Assembly (NCBI GenBank): GCA_005223075.1
Contig: NJBO01000013.1
Location: forward strand, 1 to 63,422
From: a candidate division TA06 bacterium B3_TA06
GTDB taxonomy: Bacteria; Hydrothermota; Tepidihabitantia; B3-TA06
Direction: 5' to 3'
Length of the DNA stretch: 63,422 nt
The notes below the pieces were generated by a model. The model did no database searches. It saw only the letters and a program-made list of their open reading frames with translations, and had not been told where the DNA came from. The position numbers and the translations under genes were made by a program. Every line of letters begins with the position of its first letter. The first letter of the stretch is position 1. Shown here piece by piece: positions 1 to 10,056 of this stretch.

Positions 1-172
1 ACCAGAGCTTCATGTCGTGGCATCCCTGGGAGGTGCGGAATCCTGAGGGCGAGGTCTCGTACACCTTATCCCAGTAACGTGAGAACTGAGCTATGTTGAC
101 ATCCATCCCCCAGTAAATGTTTGTATCCTCTGGCTGGGAAAAAGACAATAAGCCGAGCAAAACGATAACCAT
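1..172 (-). CDS. Secreted protein of unknown function, 3' part cut by the window edge
   Basis: Only the first 57 codons are present. Translation from the ATG at 172 gives a short hydrophobic signal peptide (MVIVLLGLLSFSQPED) followed by a soluble stretch with several Trp and Tyr residues, so the product is probably exported. An in-frame stop lies just upstream of the ATG, which fixes the start. A promoter (TTGACA, 16 nt, TAAAGT) ends 6 nt before the ATG, so the mRNA should be leaderless. It diverges from the gene at 439. No family is recognisable from this fragment. Confidence 0.6.
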   Translation of the reverse strand, partial: MVIVLLGLLSFSQPEDTNIYWGMDVNIAQFSRYWDKVYETSPSGFRTSQGCHDMKLW

Positions 173-178
173 AAGGAA

Positions 179-206
179 ACTTTAGCTGGAGAGATTCAAA
201 TGTCAA
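179..206 (-). promoter_or_regulatory. Promoter of the edge gene (leaderless type)
   Basis: Minus strand: -35 TTGACA at 201-206, 16-nt spacer, -10 TAAAGT at 179-184. The ATG at 172 starts 6 nt downstream, about where transcription should begin. Confidence 0.6.
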
Positions 207-402
207 GCCTGCCCTCAATGATATACCCTAGCCTTCCCAACGTCCTATCTCAGCGGGGATGAAAACTTAACTAATCGGTAAAAAGATTGATTGTTTGAGA
301 ACCGGTCTGGATTTCGCATACCGGTAGCCCCGCTTCCTTAAAAATCCTCAATACCCTAACCCCCACCTAGTAACGACCTCTTGGCGCACGAACTTCCAAC
401 TC

Positions 403-430
403 TTGACTTTAAAACTTCTCTCCTTATAAT
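403..430 (+). promoter_or_regulatory. Promoter of the 439/ileS/dksA-like operon
   Basis: TTGACT at 403-408, 16-nt spacer, perfect TATAAT at 425-430. The ATG at 439 follows after 8 nt and no Shine-Dalgarno site fits between, so the first gene is predicted to be leaderless. Confidence 0.75.
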
Positions 431-438
431 TATCGGCT

Positions 439-1008
439 ATGGGCGTATTGTTGATGCTTACAGTTTTGGCGGGAACCCCGACCGATTGGGACGTGGCAAG
501 GACGATGCTTTCAGGGATGTTTGCAGATCTTGGTGGGCTTGAGGGTATTGAAAGTGTAGTCCTTTACGACGCCAGATACTCTTCGGATGATGCTGGATAC
601 CTGGTGCGTACGCAGCTGGCCGAGGTTCTAAGAGAACGCGGCATAGAGGTTTACCTTTCCGCACCACTCGGCGCTGAGCCGGAGGTGGAGTTGCGCTACC
701 TTGTAAACCAACTGCGCGTGGTTCATAAACGCAGTTACCGCAAGCTGCTTCTGGGACGCAGGATGATCGAGCGATGGACACAGGCAGAAGTGGAGATAAC
801 CTTGATGAAGGACAACATGGTTATTTCACAGCAGCGTTTTGTTGACGAACAGAAAAGCGTGTTCCCTGAAAGCGAACTGGATCTGGTGCGTTCCCCGTTA
901 ACCCAGGAGTACTACACCTCATCGTCAGCGGGCAGCCTGTGGGAACCGCTGCTGGTAACCGCGATAGTGGGAACGCTCATCTATATCTTTTACGCCCCCA
1001 AGAATTGA
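439..1008 (+). CDS. Membrane-anchored protein of unknown function
   Basis: A 189-residue protein with a hydrophobic N-terminus (signal peptide or anchor, ending near residue 13) and a clear C-terminal transmembrane segment (about residues 167-185), leaving a roughly 150-residue domain outside the cytoplasm. I recognise no family. It is the first gene of an operon: its TGA overlaps the ileS ATG by one base (TGATG), indicating translational coupling with isoleucyl-tRNA synthetase. Its own ATG is 8 nt from a consensus -10 box, so it is probably translated from a leaderless mRNA. The coupling to ileS may be only positional. Confidence 0.75.
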   Translation: MGVLLMLTVLAGTPTDWDVARTMLSGMFADLGGLEGIESVVLYDARYSSDDAGYLVRTQLAEVLRERGIEVYLSAPLGAEPEVELRYLVNQLRVVHKRSYRKLLLGRRMIERWTQAEVEITLMKDNMVISQQRFVDEQKSVFPESELDLVRSPLTQEYYTSSSAGSLWEPLLVTAIVGTLIYIFYAPKN

Positions 1009-3797
1009 TGAACTACAGGGATACCATCCATCTTCCCAGCACAGAGTTTCCGATGCGGGCAAAGCTCCCCCAAAGAGAACCCGAGATCCTACGCTTCTGG
1101 AACGAGGCTATGATCTATGAAAAAACAATCAAGGCTAGACGTTCGGGCCAAACCTACATCCTGCACGACGGACCGCCCTACTCCAACGAGCATGTCCATC
1201 TCGGGACTGCACTCAACAAGGTGGTTAAGGATTTCATCGTTAAGTACCGTTCGATGAACGGTTTCTTCACACCCTTTGTGCCGGGCTGGGACAACCACGG
1301 TATGCCCATCGAAAACAACGTCCTGGCCGAGTTCCGTAAGCGAGGGGAACCTGTCGAACGAGGGGCGATCCGCAAACGCTGCCGGGAGTACGCGGCGCAT
1401 TTCGTGGATGTCCAACGCGATGAGTTCATGCGGCTCGGCGTGTTCGGCGAGTGGGAAAACCCTTACCTGACGATGTCACGGCTATACGAAGCCGAGATAC
1501 TACGAATCTTCGCCAAACTTGTAGAGCGTGGCTACATCTACCGCGATCTGCGGCCCATCCACTGGTGCACCACCTGCCAGACCGCTCTGGCCGATGCAGA
1601 GATCGAGTATCATGAGAAGAGTTCCTACTCCATATGGCTGCGGTTTCCACTGCTTGAAGACCCTGACCGTATCTTCGGCGGGGATAAGGAGGGCTCCTAT
1701 GCCCTTGTCTGGACCACAACACCATGGACTGTCCCCGCGAATCTGGCCCTGACGGTAAGGCCGGACTTCGAGTACTACGTTGTGAAGAGGGACGAAGAGC
1801 GCTACCTTCTGGCCAAGGCGCTCTATGAACAAACGGCTAAAGAGCTGGGATGGAACGAGGGAGAGATCGAGATAGAGCGCCGTCTGGAGGGCGAGCAACT
1901 CAGAAACCTCCAGTTCAGACATCCAATCTTCGATCGGCCCTCTCCGGTATTGGAGGGTGATTTCGTCACCGCGGATCATGGCGCCGGCATTGTTCACACC
2001 GCACCCGGCCACGGCGAGGATGACTTCCGGATAGGCAAGAAATACGGGCTAGAGATCCTCTGCCCGGTGGATGAGAAGGGGCACTTTACCGCAGAGGCAG
2101 GCAAACGTTTTGCAGGCCTGGATCTACAGCAGGGCAACGAGGAGGTGCTGGCCGCACTTAGAGAGGCCGGTAACCTTTTAAAACAGGACATCCTAGAGCA
2201 CCAGTATCCCTACTGCTGGCGCTGCCATAAGCCTTTGGTCCTCCGCACCACCATGCAGTGGTTCATGAACGTGGATCATGAAGGGCACCGGGATAAGGCT
2301 TTGGCTGAGATTGGGAAGGTGGATTGGGTACCGGCGGAGTCCTACGAGCGCATCAAGGCGGCAATCGAGACTCGTCCTGACTGGTGCCTTTCCCGGCAGC
2401 GGTTCTGGGGGGTTGGAATCCCTGCATTCTACTGCAACGAGTGCGGCGAAGCTATACTGGATGCGGAGTTGGTGCGGCGCACCGCTGACCTGGTAAAGAG
2501 GTATTCGGCCGACTTCTGGTTCGAGCCGGACGTTATGAAGCACTTTCCGGACCTCACCTGTCCTAAGTGCGGGGGTAAAAACCTCAGGCCGGAGCGAGAC
2601 ATCCTGGATGTGTGGTTCGACTCATCCTGTTCCTCGCTGATTGTTTGCCGGAACTGGGAAGGGCTGCGCTGGCCTGTGGATTTGTTCCTTGAGGGTCCGG
2701 ATCAGCATCGGGGATGGTTCAACGCCTCGCTTATGACCAGCCTGGGTGCGGAAGGACGCTCACCTTACCTGCAAGTGGCAACCACTGGCTGGGCGGTGGA
2801 TCAGGAGGGTAAAGCTATGCACAAATCGCTCGGCAACTATATAGCCACCGAAGAGATTGTGAATAGTTACGGTGCGGATGTGCTGAGATTGTGGGTTGCC
2901 TCATCTGATTTCACACGTGACGTTCGAGTAAGCCGCGAGATTCTGGATCGTGTAGTTGACGCCTACCGCAAGATCCGCAACACCCTCCGCTTCCTCCTGG
3001 GCAACCTCGCTGATTTCAGCGAAGAAGAGCGCGTGCCCTACAAAGAGCTTGGCTCGCTTGAGCGCTATATCCTTCACGAGCTGCAAAAACTGGTAAGCAA
3101 GGTGCGCAACGGGTTCGACAACCTGGCGTTCCACCGGGCGTTCCAGGCGATCCATGCCTTCTGTGGTGTCACGCTCTCCAGCTTTTATCTGGATGTGGTA
3201 AAGGATACCCTTTACACCCGGGGCAAGCGCTCGAAGATCAGATGCTCGGTGCAGACCGTGATGGCCGAGGTGCTCGATACGTTAATCCGGCTTCTTGCTC
3301 CTCTGGCCAGCTTCACCGCAGAGGGAGCCTACCGCGCATCCCCTTTGGAGAGGACCGAAGAAAGTGTTTTCTTGCTTAGCTTCCCCAAGGTAGACCCCTC
3401 GCTTGAGGATCGCGAGCTCGCCTACGAGTTCTCCCACCTCCTATCCGTACGCGAGGAGGTTCTCAAAGCGCTTGAAGAACGACGCACCGCAGGCAAACTC
3501 AAGGCGTCAATCGATGCAAAGGTTAGCCTCGCCGCTAAAGATGACTCCCTGGCTCAACTTCTAAAGAAATACGAATCCCATCTGCCGGAGCTATTTATCG
3601 TCTCCCAGGTGAATCTCATGGAGTGGGACAAGATGCCGGAAAAAAGCAGGAAAAACGATCTGGCAGTAGAGGTTCAAAGGCCCAAGGGAGAAAAATGCGT
3701 GCGCTGCTGGCTGTGGTCCGAGAGTGTGGGGACCCATCCAGACCACCCGGAGATCTGCGATAAATGCTATGAGGCTATAGCTGATGACCAAACGTAA
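1008..3797 (+). CDS. ileS: Isoleucyl-tRNA synthetase
   Basis: Class I aminoacyl-tRNA synthetase charging tRNA-Ile, 929 residues, normal for bacterial IleS. The HIGH motif appears as HVHLG near residue 48, preceded by the typical DGPPYSNEHVHLG. The KMSKS loop appears as GKAMHKSLGN, a variant with Ala for Lys and His for Ser in the first half. The CP1 editing region and the WCxxCQTAL Cys pair are present, and a C-terminal zinc finger (CVRC...CDKC) is intact. I chose the ATG at 1008, which overlaps the previous stop codon, because the family N-terminus (NYRDTIHLPSTEFPMRAKLPQ) begins there; an open frame extends 23 codons further upstream without family similarity. The downstream gene overlaps by 14 nt. 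Confidence 0.97.
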   Translation: MNYRDTIHLPSTEFPMRAKLPQREPEILRFWNEAMIYEKTIKARRSGQTYILHDGPPYSNEHVHLGTALNKVVKDFIVKYRSMNGFFTPFVPGWDNHGMPIENNVLAEFRKRGEPVERGAIRKRCREYAAHFVDVQRDEFMRLGVFGEWENPYLTMSRLYEAEILRIFAKLVERGYIYRDLRPIHWCTTCQTALADAEIEYHEKSSYSIWLRFPLLEDPDRIFGGDKEGSYALVWTTTPWTVPANLALTVRPDFEYYVVKRDEERYLLAKALYEQTAKELGWNEGEIEIERRLEGEQLRNLQFRHPIFDRPSPVLEGDFVTADHGAGIVHTAPGHGEDDFRIGKKYGLEILCPVDEKGHFTAEAGKRFAGLDLQQGNEEVLAALREAGNLLKQDILEHQYPYCWRCHKPLVLRTTMQWFMNVDHEGHRDKALAEIGKVDWVPAESYERIKAAIETRPDWCLSRQRFWGVGIPAFYCNECGEAILDAELVRRTADLVKRYSADFWFEPDVMKHFPDLTCPKCGGKNLRPERDILDVWFDSSCSSLIVCRNWEGLRWPVDLFLEGPDQHRGWFNASLMTSLGAEGRSPYLQVATTGWAVDQEGKAMHKSLGNYIATEEIVNSYGADVLRLWVASSDFTRDVRVSREILDRVVDAYRKIRNTLRFLLGNLADFSEEERVPYKELGSLERYILHELQKLVSKVRNGFDNLAFHRAFQAIHAFCGVTLSSFYLDVVKDTLYTRGKRSKIRCSVQTVMAEVLDTLIRLLAPLASFTAEGAYRASPLERTEESVFLLSFPKVDPSLEDRELAYEFSHLLSVREEVLKALEERRTAGKLKASIDAKVSLAAKDDSLAQLLKKYESHLPELFIVSQVNLMEWDKMPEKSRKNDLAVEVQRPKGEKCVRCWLWSESVGTHPDHPEICDKCYEAIADDQT

Positions 3798-4152
3798 TCG
3801 GCAAAGGTATGCGCGAAAACTTCTTGCAGAGAAACTGCACCTGCTTAGAGAAATAGGGGTGGAAGAGAAGGCCTTGGCCGAGTTGGCAAGGGAGGCCTCG
3901 GGAGACCTCTCGAGCTTCACCTTCCATATGGCCGATCAGTCCGGTGAAACCTACCGTAGAGAGCTGAAGGCAAGTTTGACCTCAGAACAGACACGCATCC
4001 TGCGGGCCATAGACGAGGCACTCAAGCGCATATACAACGGCACATTCGGGATATGCTCACGCTGCGGGGCTAAGGTTCAAAGAGAAAGACTGGACTACGT
4101 CCCCTATGCAAAGCACTGTATCAAGTGTCAGCGCTCGCTAGAAGGCTCCTGA
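3784..4152 (+). CDS. DksA/TraR-family zinc-finger protein
   Basis: A 122-residue protein with an N-terminal helical region and a C-terminal DksA/TraR zinc finger (CSRC, 17 residues, CIKC). Family members bind the RNA polymerase secondary channel and tune initiation, but many short relatives are uncharacterised. The coiled-coil tip residues of true DksA (DxxDxA) are not evident, so it is a DksA-like regulator rather than proven DksA. It starts inside the ileS 3' end (14-nt overlap), so it is co-expressed with ileS. Its 3' end overlaps the convergent hflX by 32 bp. Confidence 0.85.
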   Translation: MTKRNRQRYARKLLAEKLHLLREIGVEEKALAELAREASGDLSSFTFHMADQSGETYRRELKASLTSEQTRILRAIDEALKRIYNGTFGICSRCGAKVQRERLDYVPYAKHCIKCQRSLEGS

Positions 4153-5434
4153 ACTCCTTATTCAAACCCTCCAGCAAAGCCCTGTATCCCCTCACCTTCA
4201 AGGTCACGCTTTCAGGACACTCGATGCGTTCCAACACGTCTCCCGCCTCGTAGAAACGGTGCTCCCATTCAGGATGAGAGCGAGGGATCTTAACCTCCAC
4301 CTCTATAAGAATCTCTGCTGCAAGCTCTCGGATACGTCTGCGCAAGCCCTCCAGCCCCTGCGAGTGAAGGGCCGACACGAAGGTCGCCTCTTCGTATCTT
4401 CGTGCCAACTTCTCCTTCACGATCTCATCGAACAAGAGATCGCTCTTGTTAAGCACAAGCACCCTGGGAATCCCCTCTGCACCTAACTCTACAAGATGGC
4501 GCTCGACAACCTCTATCTTTTGATCGAGATGCCGGTCACTTGAGTCAGCAACGTGAAGAACAACGTCGGCCTCGGATATCTCTTGAAGCGTCGCCCGAAA
4601 ACTTGCCACAAGCTGGGTAGGGAGGTTCTTGATGAGACCAACGGTATCGGTGAGTAGCATGGGGATGTTTTCTTCAAGTTCCACCACGCGGGTTGTGGAG
4701 TCAAGGGTGGAAAAGAGCCTAGAGGAGACAAAGGTGTGTTCGGCGGCTAGTGCGTTGAGAAGTGTTGATTTCCCGGCGTTGGTATAACCGGCCATGGTAA
4801 CGGTTAAAAGCCTCTTGCGGCGCTTTCGCTGGGTGTCCCGCTCACGTTCGATGTGATCGAGCTCCTTCTTCAAACGGTTGATCCGCTCCTGGATACGACG
4901 TCTATCCACCTCCAATTTGGTCTCTCCAGGGCCGCGCGTGCCGATCCCCACGGCACGGCCGCCGAGTGCTCCTGAACGACCGCCCAGGCGCGAGAGCTCC
5001 CGTCCCCAGCCTGTGAGCTTAGTATACTGGTACTCGAGCTGGGCAAGCTCAACCTGGGTATTGGCCTCCCCGCTGCGCGCATGGAGAGCGAAGATGTCGA
5101 GTATCAACGCAGTGCGGTCTATGGTGCGGCGCTTGAGTTCCTCGGCGATGAAACGCAGCTGGGTAGGGGTAAGGGGGTTATCGAATATCACAAGGTCGAT
5201 CGCAAGCTGTGAGCATATCGCCTTAAGGTAGGCAAGCTTGCCACGACCTACGAAGCTGCGGGGATCGGGCTTTTGCCGGATCTGAAGGATCTTCTCTACA
5301 ACCTCTGCACCGGCGGTCTCAGCCAGTGCGGCGAGCTCGGCAAGGCTGTCCACGGCGTCCCAGCGTAAGCGGTTATCACGGGCAACCGCAACCAGAAGTA
5401 CGCGCTCAGCTTTCGGCTTTTCTTGTGAGAACAT
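4121..5434 (-). CDS. hflX: Ribosome-associated GTPase HflX
   Basis: A 437-residue HflX GTPase, which in other bacteria binds the 50S subunit and splits or rescues stalled ribosomes. Visible features: N-terminal HflX nucleotide-binding domain with FVGRGKL, the glycine-rich linker GGRSGALGGRAVGIGTRGPG (about residues 151-170), a coiled coil (175-208), then a G domain with Walker A GYTNAGKS (216-223), G3 DTVGLI and G4 NKSD. It is the last gene of a five-gene minus-strand operon starting with clpC. Its start overlaps the upstream phosphatidyltransferase gene by 29 bp. Confidence 0.95.
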   Translation of the reverse strand: MFSQEKPKAERVLLVAVARDNRLRWDAVDSLAELAALAETAGAEVVEKILQIRQKPDPRSFVGRGKLAYLKAICSQLAIDLVIFDNPLTPTQLRFIAEELKRRTIDRTALILDIFALHARSGEANTQVELAQLEYQYTKLTGWGRELSRLGGRSGALGGRAVGIGTRGPGETKLEVDRRRIQERINRLKKELDHIERERDTQRKRRKRLLTVTMAGYTNAGKSTLLNALAAEHTFVSSRLFSTLDSTTRVVELEENIPMLLTDTVGLIKNLPTQLVASFRATLQEISEADVVLHVADSSDRHLDQKIEVVERHLVELGAEGIPRVLVLNKSDLLFDEIVKEKLARRYEEATFVSALHSQGLEGLRRRIRELAAEILIEVEVKIPRSHPEWEHRFYEAGDVLERIECPESVTLKVRGYRALLEGLNKEFRSLLASADT

Positions 5435-6023
5435 AGATAAACCGCCTCGCAGCCGTGAATGCGGTGCCTAAAAGAAGACCTCGTATCACCCAATTCATAT
5501 AATACGGGATAGCTATCAAGGCCACCCCTATGATGAAGACCCGGGTCGGTCTGTCAAAGAACCCAACCTTGCAGTGGATACCTACCCCTTCGGCACGGGC
5601 GCGTACGTAGCTTATAGAGTAGGAGGCGAAAAGAAGGGCGAACAGCAACGCGGAGTCGAGTTTACCGAAATCGAAGAAAAGAAAGATCCCAAGGAAGATA
5701 ATGAACTCTGAGACCCGATCGAGTACCGAATCGAGGAAAGCTCCCTTGGCCGACGCCTTGCCAAGCGCACGCGCCACCTCGCCGTCCACGATATCCCAGG
5801 CCGCGGCAAAAAGGATAACCCCGCCTGCGGCACGCATCCAGCCGGAGACACCGCTGGCGAAACCACGGTACATGAGGATAAAGGCCACGCCGGTGAATAA
5901 AATCCCTGCCATAGAGATAACGGCGGGAGGCATCCCTAACCGGACAAAGCTCTTCACCAGCGGCGAGACAAGCCACCGGAAGCCCGCATAAACCTTACCG
6001 CGTGTTTCCCGAGACCAGGACAA
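5406..6023 (-). CDS. CDP-alcohol phosphatidyltransferase family membrane protein
   Basis: A 205-residue integral membrane enzyme with the CDP-alcohol phosphotransferase signature DG-xx-AR-x8-G-xxx-D-xxx-D, seen from DGEVARALGK to DSVLDR, with all four metal-binding aspartates present. Such enzymes transfer a phosphatidyl group from CDP-diacylglycerol to glycerol-3-phosphate, inositol phosphate or another alcohol. The acceptor cannot be told from sequence; PgsA-like or phosphatidylinositol-phosphate-synthase-like activity are the main options. Several hydrophobic segments are visible. It overlaps rsmI and hflX by 29 bp each, consistent with one operon. Confidence 0.88.
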   Translation of the reverse strand: MSWSRETRGKVYAGFRWLVSPLVKSFVRLGMPPAVISMAGILFTGVAFILMYRGFASGVSGWMRAAGGVILFAAAWDIVDGEVARALGKASAKGAFLDSVLDRVSEFIIFLGIFLFFDFGKLDSALLFALLFASYSISYVRARAEGVGIHCKVGFFDRPTRVFIIGVALIAIPYYMNWVIRGLLLGTAFTAARRFIYVLTRKAES

Positions 6024-6681
6024 CGAGCTCCCCTTTCAATACGATCTCACGCAAGGTTTCTGTAAGATGTTCGAGATCGGTACGTGCCACCTGTTCAAAG
6101 CGCTTGGTCAACTCACGCGCAAGCACAACCTGGCGATCAGGACCGAGAACTTCAAGGAGATCACGAGCTATTTTGGGCAAACGAAGTGCGGTTTCATAAA
6201 GGATTATGGTACCTCGTTCTTCGGCAAAGGAACGGATCTGGATCTTGCGTCTTCCCGACTTCTTTGAAAGGAATCCAACGAACAGGAACCGGTCGGTTGG
6301 GAGGCCGGAGACGACCAAAGCGGCAAGGATGGCCGAAGGACCGGGGATGGGAACAAGATTGATCCCCTGCTTTACGGCCTCGCGCACAAGGTAGAATCCA
6401 GGGTCTGATATAGCCGGGGTGCCGGAGTCGGATACCAGTGCAAGGATTTCTCCGTTCGAGAGTTTTGCCAGAAGAGAGGGAGTGCGTGAAGTTTTGTTGG
6501 CGTCGTTGTATGAAATGAGAGGCTTGTGAATGTCGTAGTGGGTAAGCAGCGATCTTGTCCGACGGGTATCCTCGCAGACCACAAGATCCACCGCTCTCAG
6601 GACATCAAGCGCCCGCAGGGTAATATCTGCCATATTCCCTATCGGGGTGCTCACGATGTAAAGGGTGCCGCGTTCGATCAA
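5995..6681 (-). CDS. rsmI: 16S rRNA (cytidine-1402-2'-O)-methyltransferase RsmI
   Basis: A 228-residue tetrapyrrole-methylase-fold SAM enzyme that 2'-O-methylates C1402 in the decoding centre of 16S rRNA. The N-terminal YIVSTPIGNMADITLRA, the CEDTRRT motif, VSDSGTPAISDPG and PIPGPSA are diagnostic of RsmI. It lacks the longer C-terminal extension of some homologs (E. coli RsmI is about 286 residues), so this is a compact form. The start codon overlaps the stop of the upstream gene by 4 nt (ATGA). Confidence 0.95.
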   Translation of the reverse strand: MIERGTLYIVSTPIGNMADITLRALDVLRAVDLVVCEDTRRTRSLLTHYDIHKPLISYNDANKTSRTPSLLAKLSNGEILALVSDSGTPAISDPGFYLVREAVKQGINLVPIPGPSAILAALVVSGLPTDRFLFVGFLSKKSGRRKIQIRSFAEERGTIILYETALRLPKIARDLLEVLGPDRQVVLARELTKRFEQVARTDLEHLTETLREIVLKGELVVLVSGNTR

Positions 6682-7631
6682 AAGATCTGTTCTTTGATGT
6701 GGTCAAAAAACTTTAGGTTATTGAGCGCAAACCGGTAGTCCTGAAGCGCCTTGCGGAAGACGGTGATGTGTCTGCCACCGGAGATGGTGGAAAGCGAGTC
6801 TGCCAGCAGGTTGAAGAAGGCGGCGAATCCACGCACCAGGCTATCTGTATCCACCTTGGGTGCGCCCGTGAACCTGGCGTCATCTGTGATCTTGAAACTC
6901 TCGAAGAAGGTATGCTCCTTGGCAACACCTTTAAGCGAGATCTCTGCTATCTTCTTCACGATGTTGCGTCCAAGGATCGCCGTGAACTCTTCAAGCAGAC
7001 GGTTTGCAGAGGTTATCAAAAGTTCAACCTGAGCAGATGTAGCGTATGCCGCCTCCTCAGGCACCTCCCGAATGATCTTGATGGAGAGCTCCGAACCCCA
7101 TTCCTTGAGGTACTTGAAGAGATCATCTGGGGTTCGCCCGCCTGGAGCCAGATATACGGTGGAAACCTCACCTTCCTTCACCAAAACGTAGGACTTCTCG
7201 TTGCGACGAGTTATCACCAGTATGCCTGAAAAGTTCTGCACCGACAGGTCACGCAGGAGATTTAGGGGAGGCACACTGCGAGCATCCACCTCCCGAACCA
7301 CGTTTTCATCCCGCAAGCCGACGATTATCATCACCAAAAGCTGATCGTCGGCGAACGCAACGTTCACAAGTGAGGAGTCGGTGTGCTTGATCTTCTCATC
7401 TACATCCATGAGGGCAACCTCTTTGGTAGGAACATTGTTGGCGACCCGCATAATAGTTGCAAGCTCCCCCTGGCGCACGAGCAGGATATCGAAGGAATCC
7501 GGGTAGTCTATGGTGATGTAATAGGAGCGCTTAAAAGCCCGGTGCTTCTTGGCAAAGTGCAGCAGCTCATTGAGATCGACGAACTCAGCACGCAGCGAAA
7601 AAAGCACGAGCTTTTCCCTTGGAAACCTCAT
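6678..7631 (-). CDS. Conserved-looking protein of unknown function in the clpC operon
   Basis: A 317-residue soluble protein without signal peptide or membrane segment. The middle part ([33 protein letters not shown]) resembles the DUF4388/PATAN type of module, in which a small beta-rich unit reports 'input' features in signalling proteins; this is a weak visual match. The C-terminal half is helical. It is translationally coupled on both sides by ATGA overlaps (clpC upstream, rsmI downstream), so it belongs to the clpC-rsmI-hflX operon. I cannot assign a function. Confidence 0.75.
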   Translation of the reverse strand: MRFPREKLVLFSLRAEFVDLNELLHFAKKHRAFKRSYYITIDYPDSFDILLVRQGELATIMRVANNVPTKEVALMDVDEKIKHTDSSLVNVAFADDQLLVMIIVGLRDENVVREVDARSVPPLNLLRDLSVQNFSGILVITRRNEKSYVLVKEGEVSTVYLAPGGRTPDDLFKYLKEWGSELSIKIIREVPEEAAYATSAQVELLITSANRLLEEFTAILGRNIVKKIAEISLKGVAKEHTFFESFKITDDARFTGAPKVDTDSLVRGFAAFFNLLADSLSTISGGRHITVFRKALQDYRFALNNLKFFDHIKEQIF

Positions 7632-10018
7632 GCCTCCTCACTGTCAAATACCAGCTTGCCGCACGCAAGCCTGACGCGATAGGAGCGCCGCCCCTGACCG
7701 TTGATAAGTATCCTGGCTAAAGGATTGGCAACGAGCCGCTCTATAGTTCTCTTAAGGGGCCTTGCCCCGAATCGTTGATCAAATCCCTCGCGCATCAAAA
7801 GCTCCTTTACCTCATCTGAGAAACGAACCTTGATTCCTTTATCCTCCAGCCTCTCTTTAAGTCGCCCAAGCTCCAGTTCCACAATAAAACCCATATGTTC
7901 CAGCGTAAGCGGCTTGAACACCACTATCTCGTCAATGCGGTTGAGGAACTCCGGGCGGAAGTTCGCTGCCAGATGCCTATCCAGCTCATCCTTGCCGAGC
8001 TCGCCGCCGCTATCCAGTATCTCCTGCGAAGCGATGTTTGATGTCATAATAACCACTGTATTGGCAAAGTCAACCGTCCGACCCTGGCCGTCCGTAAGGC
8101 GACCGTCGTCCAGAAGCTGAAGGAGTATGTTGAACACGGCAGGATGAGCCTTTTCAACCTCGTCGAGAAGGATAACCTGGTAGGGTCTGCGGCGCACCGC
8201 CTCGGTAAGCTGACCTCCTTCCTCGTAGCCCACATAACCCGGAGGCGCACCCACGAACCGGGCGACCGAGTGTTTCTCCGAGTACTCGCTCATATCCATT
8301 CGCAGGAGCGCCGCCTCGTCGTCGAACAAAAACCACGCAAGGCTTCGCGCAAGCTCGGTCTTGCCGACACCTGTGGGACCTAGGAAGAGGAAGGAACCGA
8401 TGGGACGGGCAGGATCGGAAAGCCCTGAGCGCCCCCTGCGAATCGCGTCTGCCACCGCACGAACCGCCTCGTCCTGATCGATGAGCCGCTCGTGGATACG
8501 CTCTTCCATCCTTAAAAGCTTTTCGGCCTCCCCTTTGAGCATATTGGCCACCGGTATCCCTGTCCAGCGCGAGATAGTCTCGGCAATCTGCTTTGCATCA
8601 AGTATCTGGCCTATCCCCTTGTCTTTCAGGTATGCACTGCGCTCGGCCACGTAATCGGCCTGAATCTTGTCCGCCTCTTTCTTGAGCCGTGCCGCACGGG
8701 TGTAGTCCTGAATCTTGACCGCCTCCTGACCCTCACGGGTAAGCTCGGCCAGCCGCTGCCCCTTCTGGCGGATCTCAGGCGGCAGGGAGTACATATCCAG
8801 CTTGAGATAGGCTGCCGCCTCGTCGAGCACGTCGATAGCCTTGTCAGGGAGATGGCGACCGGCAATGTAGCGTGATGAGAGCCTGGCAGCGGCCTCTAGG
8901 GCGTCATCTGCGATCTTCACCCCGTGATGGGCCTCGTAGCGGTCGCGGAGTCTTGCAAGTATCAGGATCGTTTCCTCGATCGTAGGTTCATCCACGTATA
9001 CAGGCTGGAACCGGCGCTCCAAAGCCCCATCCTTCTCGATGTGCTCGCGGTACTCCTTGAGTGTGGTTGCGCCCACGCACTGAATCTCGCCGCGCGACAG
9101 GGCGGGCTTGAGCAGGTTGGCCGCATCAATCGCTCCCTCGGCAGCGCCCGCACCAACTATGGTGTGCATCTCGTCGATAAAAAGGATAACGCTACCGCGA
9201 TTCTCTTTGAGCTCATTAAGAACCGCCTTCAGCCGCTCCTCGAACTCACCGCGGAACTTGGTGCCGGCAACCAGCTGACCCATGTCAAGCGCCAGAACCC
9301 GTGAGTTGCGAATGATCTCAGGCACCTCGCCCGCGACTATCTGCTGCGCAAGCCCTTCAACTATAGCGGTCTTTCCGACCCCTGCCTCGCCTATCAGCGC
9401 AGGGTTGTTTTTGGTGCGTCGGGAAAGTATCTCAATCACCCGGCGTATCTCGTCGTCGCGGCCGATCACAGGGTCAAGCTTGTCCTCCTTTGCAAGTTGA
9501 GTTAGATCGCGAGTGTACTTTTTCAAGGATTGGTAGTGGCTTTCAGCATCAGGAGAGGTAATACGCTGCGTGCCTCGTATCTTCTGCAAGGCATGGTAGA
9601 CCTTATCGGTAGTGACCCCGAAGTCCGAAAGCACCCGTGCCGCCACCCCCTCGCGCTCCTCGGTCAGGGCAAGAAAGAGATGTTCTGTGCCTATATACTC
9701 ATCCTTGAGCCGCCCTGCCTCCTCTGAGGCACGATCCAGTACGCGCTTTAATCGAGGGGTAAGGTAGGCCTGCTCGGTCCCGCCCCCAGCCCCCACAACT
9801 TTCGGCAATCTATCGAGTTCACGTTCAAGACGCTCAACAAAGTATTCCGAGGCGATGCCCATCTCCGATAGAACCTGCGGCACAAGCCCCTGCTGTTGCG
9901 TAAGCAGCCCGAAAAGCAGGTGATGCGCGTCAAACTCGGTGTGCTGAAAGCGAGTTAAAGACTCCTGTGCCAGGGCCAGCGCTTGCTGCGCCCTCTGGGT
10001 AAAACGGTCTAATCTCAT
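7628..10018 (-). CDS. clpC: ClpC/ClpB-type AAA+ unfoldase
   Basis: A 796-residue Hsp100 ATPase: Clp N-domain (residues 1-145, two repeats), first AAA+ domain with Walker A GEAGVGKT (210-217), a short middle region with a UVR-like helix ([20 protein letters not shown]), and second AAA+ domain with [11 protein letters not shown]. Length and middle region match ClpC rather than ClpB. However, the stretch after IMTSN ([20 protein letters not shown]) lacks the [IVL]GF loop that ClpA/ClpC/ClpX use to dock ClpP, and reads like ClpB. It could therefore be a ClpP-independent disaggregase with a ClpC-type body. It leads a five-gene operon. Confidence 0.92.
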   Translation of the reverse strand: MRLDRFTQRAQQALALAQESLTRFQHTEFDAHHLLFGLLTQQQGLVPQVLSEMGIASEYFVERLERELDRLPKVVGAGGGTEQAYLTPRLKRVLDRASEEAGRLKDEYIGTEHLFLALTEEREGVAARVLSDFGVTTDKVYHALQKIRGTQRITSPDAESHYQSLKKYTRDLTQLAKEDKLDPVIGRDDEIRRVIEILSRRTKNNPALIGEAGVGKTAIVEGLAQQIVAGEVPEIIRNSRVLALDMGQLVAGTKFRGEFEERLKAVLNELKENRGSVILFIDEMHTIVGAGAAEGAIDAANLLKPALSRGEIQCVGATTLKEYREHIEKDGALERRFQPVYVDEPTIEETILILARLRDRYEAHHGVKIADDALEAAARLSSRYIAGRHLPDKAIDVLDEAAAYLKLDMYSLPPEIRQKGQRLAELTREGQEAVKIQDYTRAARLKKEADKIQADYVAERSAYLKDKGIGQILDAKQIAETISRWTGIPVANMLKGEAEKLLRMEERIHERLIDQDEAVRAVADAIRRGRSGLSDPARPIGSFLFLGPTGVGKTELARSLAWFLFDDEAALLRMDMSEYSEKHSVARFVGAPPGYVGYEEGGQLTEAVRRRPYQVILLDEVEKAHPAVFNILLQLLDDGRLTDGQGRTVDFANTVVIMTSNIASQEILDSGGELGKDELDRHLAANFRPEFLNRIDEIVVFKPLTLEHMGFIVELELGRLKERLEDKGIKVRFSDEVKELLMREGFDQRFGARPLKRTIERLVANPLARILINGQGRRSYRVRLACGKLVFDSEEA

Positions 10019-10028
10019 GACAACTAAT

Positions 10029-10056
10029 AGTTTAGCAGGATAGGTGGCTTTGTCAA
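10029..10056 (-). promoter_or_regulatory. Promoter of the clpC operon
   Basis: Minus strand: TTGACA at 10051-10056, 16-nt spacer, TAAACT at 10029-10034. The clpC ATG begins 10 nt after the -10 box, so the leader can be only a few nucleotides. No CIRCE or CtsR-like site is evident. Confidence 0.7.

Noticed and set aside
939-1007. Upstream extension of IleS by 23 codons
   Set aside because: The family N-terminus begins at 1008, and TGATG coupling with the preceding gene fits that start.
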